A DNA stretch of 13,289 nt, from positions 1-13,289 of the forward strand of contig MVPZ01000140.1 of NCBI GenBank assembly GCA_002067045.1, read 5' to 3'. The first letter of the stretch is position 1. Every line of letters starts with the position of its first letter. The position numbers and the translations under genes were made by a program. This DNA comes from Methanomassiliicoccales archaeon PtaB.Bin134 (GTDB lineage: Archaea > Thermoplasmatota > Thermoplasmata > Methanomassiliicoccales > UBA472). Positions 12,851 through 13,289 of this stretch are shown piece after piece. Under the pieces are notes generated by a model, which saw only the letters and a program-made list of their open reading frames with translations, was not told where the DNA came from and searched no databases.

Positions 12851-13285
12851 ATGGCCGACATGCCTGAGGACCTGAGACGATTGGCGGACTTCCACGGACA
12901 CCTTGGCCCGTACGTTCTTCTAGGATACCGCATGGGGCTGGTGGCCCGCAAGCATTTCAAGGGCAAGTTCTACGGAACGGTTTTCACAGGCACGGAACCG
13001 CCCGTATCGTGCCTGATCGACGGCGTGCAATTCTCCTCGGGATGCACCTGGGGCAAGGGTAACCTGGGGGTAAAGGAGGGAGGGAGACCGGTGGCCCGCT
13101 TCTATGACGGGGTCAAATCCCTGGAGCTTTCCCCCCTGGATCCCGTCCAGAGAAGGATCGACATGGTCGCCAGCTACGAGGCCGGGGAAAAGCTCTCCCT
13201 GGAGCTCCACAGGCTCAGCGACCACGAGCTGCTGCTGATCAGAACAGGCGGAACAGAAGAGACTGACCGCATAGTGAAGCTGTGA
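12851..13285 (+). CDS. FmdE-domain protein (formylmethanofuran dehydrogenase subunit E-like)
   Basis: This 144-residue protein carries the FmdE core. FHGHLGPYVLLGYRMG (14-29) supplies His15 and His17, PPVSCLIDGVQFSSGCT (50-66) supplies Cys54, Asp57 and Cys65, and GKGN follows. These Cys/His residues are those expected to bind a metal in the family. It is shorter than full FmdE proteins, which usually have a C-terminal zinc-finger region of about 50 residues that is absent here. FmdE proteins accompany tungsten or molybdenum formylmethanofuran dehydrogenases in methanogens, but stand-alone members are widespread and their role is unsettled. No other dehydrogenase subunit is in this window, so a specific pathway cannot be claimed. 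The ATG at 12851 fits the leaderless promoter, and the gene is divergent from the DUF2085 gene across 84 bp. Confidence 0.85.
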   Translation: MADMPEDLRRLADFHGHLGPYVLLGYRMGLVARKHFKGKFYGTVFTGTEPPVSCLIDGVQFSSGCTWGKGNLGVKEGGRPVARFYDGVKSLELSPLDPVQRRIDMVASYEAGEKLSLELHRLSDHELLLIRTGGTEETDRIVKL

Positions 13286-13289
13286 GGAA

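Overview
This GC-rich window is archaeal and most likely comes from the Thermoplasmatota, with a Methanomassiliicoccales-like organism as one possibility. The evidence is an archaeal proteasome beta subunit whose active-site position 17 is Glu, as in Thermoplasma, a KH/MBL/beta-CASP aCPSF1 (FttA) gene just downstream of it, archaeal TATA boxes at leaderless-type distances, and an FmdE-family protein. The order-level assignment is inference and would need a tree. No tRNA, rRNA, CRISPR array, insertion sequence or integrase is visible.

Layout. (1) Positions 1-260, minus: the first 86 codons of a probable PEP/pyruvate-binding (PEP-synthase-like) protein that runs off the left edge. (2) 480-1286, plus: a small MscS channel, convergent with (3) a type I glutamine synthetase at 1404-2774, minus; the 117 bp between them hold three stem-loops. 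(4) 2964-3155, minus: a 63-aa Cys-cluster protein, divergent across 71 bp of AT-rich DNA from (5) 3227-3973, plus: an ArsR-like winged-helix regulator with its own Cys-rich N-terminal half. (6) About 3970-7641, minus: a very large secreted, membrane-anchored surface protein with Ig-like, PKD and IPT/TIG modules and a predicted papain-like cysteine-peptidase domain; its stop codon overlaps that of gene 5. (7) 7878-9407, plus: an M32 metallocarboxypeptidase, divergent from gene 6. (8) 9494-11410, minus: aCPSF1/FttA, downstream of (9) psmB at 11460-12107, minus. (10) 12218-12766, minus: a DUF2085 membrane protein, divergent from (11) 12851-13285, plus: a compact FmdE-domain protein; a perfect 12-bp palindrome lies between their promoters.

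How the genes work together. Much of the window is housekeeping: nitrogen assimilation, osmotic safety valve, protein turnover (proteasome and carboxypeptidase) and transcription termination/RNA processing. The least explained parts are the large surface protein with its structured mRNA leader, the divergent pair of Cys-cluster protein and Cys-rich regulator, and the DUF2085/FmdE divergent pair. No clear new multi-gene defence or mobile system is present; the best candidates for undescribed biology are those three loci.
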